A DNA stretch of 5,828 bases from Burkholderiales bacterium (lineage in GTDB: Bacteria > Pseudomonadota > Gammaproteobacteria > Burkholderiales > Usitatibacteraceae), in assembly GCA_026786225.1 (NCBI GenBank), contig JAJAYN010000441.1:1-5828 (forward strand), read 5' to 3'. The position numbers were made by a program, and so were the translations under genes. Under the pieces are notes generated by a model that was given only the letters and a program-made list of their open reading frames with translations, ran no database searches and was not told the DNA's origin. Positions 5,495 through 5,828 of the stretch are shown one piece after another (position 1 is the first letter of the stretch; the number at the start of each line of letters is the position of its first letter).

Positions 5495-5513
5495 ACTCAC
5501 TCACTCACTCACT
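5495..5513. repeat. ACTC tetranucleotide microsatellite
   Basis: Four full ACTC copies plus ACT (4.75 units) in a row. It is outside any coding region, between the GC-rich hairpin and the AT-rich hairpin, so phase variation of a protein is unlikely; copy number may vary between strains. Confidence 0.85.
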
Positions 5514-5554
5514 TCTAGGAAACAACTGCACTCTTATTGAGCCAATGGTTTCGA

Positions 5555-5612
5555 TAAAGTTCCCCAATAATTATTTGTCCTACACACGACAAATATTATT
5601 GCGGGAACATTA
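5555..5612 (-). terminator. Long near-perfect hairpin at the 3' end of the right-edge gene
   Basis: Arms at 5559-5579 and 5588-5608 are reverse complements except for one single-base bulge in each (20 paired positions), closed by an 8-base loop CTACACAC. After one A/A mismatch, three more pairs extend the stem so that it includes the TAA stop codon of the minus-strand gene (5612-5610). The core is AT-rich (AATAATTATTTGTC type) with a GTTCCCC/GGGAAC base. On the minus strand it is followed by a short TTTAT. It may serve as terminator or as a 3' RNA stabiliser for the right-edge gene; a mobile-element palindrome is the alternative. Confidence 0.6.
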
Positions 5613-5828
5613 CTTTGCCGCGCTGGCCAGCTCTACCGCTTTGATGTAGTTAGCTTTCACTTTCTGCGCCCATTCTTCTTCTACTTTCGTTTTTTGCGCG
5701 GTGGCTGCCGCGTCTTTTTTGTCGGCTTTGAAGAGTGCCAGCAGGACTTTGTCTTTCGTCTGCGCATCCGTTACCGGGGATGTGAAGGTGAGCCTGCGGG
5801 CTTCGTCCAGTTGCGGGCTGGCTTTACC
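5610..5828 (-). CDS. C-terminal part of an Ala/Lys-rich protein of unknown function, runs off right edge
   Basis: The minus strand holds 72 codons of an open frame entering from the right edge and ending at TAA (5612-5610). The peptide reads GKASPQLDEARRLTFTSPVT, then DAQTKDKVLLALFKADKKDA, then a strongly charged Ala/Lys/Glu stretch (ATAQKTKVEEEWAQKVKANY) and ends IKAVELASAAK. The composition suggests long amphipathic, possibly coiled-coil helices. The steady preference for GCG/GCC, AAA and GAA codons, the absence of stops and a structured hairpin exactly at the stop support it as real. I do not recognise the family. It is convergent with the DUF4870-like gene. Confidence 0.7.
   Translation of the reverse strand, partial: GKASPQLDEARRLTFTSPVTDAQTKDKVLLALFKADKKDAAATAQKTKVEEEWAQKVKANYIKAVELASAAK

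Noticed and set aside
5455..5649. A short plus-strand frame across the convergent region
   Set aside because: It runs through the GC hairpin, the ACTC repeat and the AT-rich palindrome and into the antisense of the right-edge gene; no ribosome-binding site or protein-like composition.

Overview
The window looks like a piece of a proteobacterial chromosome, most likely a betaproteobacterium (Burkholderiales, Neisseriales or Nitrosomonadales type). The reasons are a moderately GC-rich base composition, short Gram-negative style signal peptides, a TraB/GumN-family exported protein, and a membrane protein of a kind I associate with that class (the stretch with RGTWLEGHF and WQIRTFWW). This assignment comes from protein flavour only; no rRNA or other phylogenetic marker is present.

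Layout. Positions 1-329 (minus) hold the N-terminal part of a cyclic-nucleotide-binding domain protein that runs off the left edge. A 134-base divergent intergenic region separates it from a plus-strand pair: an exported TraB/GumN-family protein (464-1522) and a thiamine-diphosphate enzyme of the acetolactate-synthase superfamily (1519-3204). These two are joined by an ATGA overlap. A 172-base gap follows, with a weak terminator-like hairpin, a possible 12-residue mini-ORF and a 10-base palindrome. Next come a small three-helix membrane protein (3377-3655), a secreted four-cysteine protein of unknown function (3717-4217) and a GNAT acetyltransferase (4274-4714). Right after the GNAT gene lies an unlabelled coding remnant (about 4726-4827) that reads like the first 34 residues of a second, different GNAT enzyme. 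It is cut off just before a DUF4870-like membrane protein gene (4884-5303).

The last part is a convergent junction. The minus-strand gene at the right edge (5610-5828, C-terminal 72 codons only) faces the DUF4870-like gene across about 306 bases with no gene. That space is densely structured: three 17-base tandem repeats, a 64-base element with perfect 15-base inverted arms, a GC-rich terminator hairpin pointing to the minus strand, an ACTC microsatellite, and a long near-perfect hairpin that begins within the stop codon of the minus-strand gene.

Functionally the genes do not form an obvious pathway. The only strong operon evidence is the TraB/GumN-ThDP enzyme pair. The rest looks like a run of short, individually expressed accessory genes with signs of gene decay and small repeat elements. 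I see no tRNA, rRNA, CRISPR array, transposase or phage gene. The most notable observations are the GNAT remnant and the cluster of inverted repeats in the convergent region.
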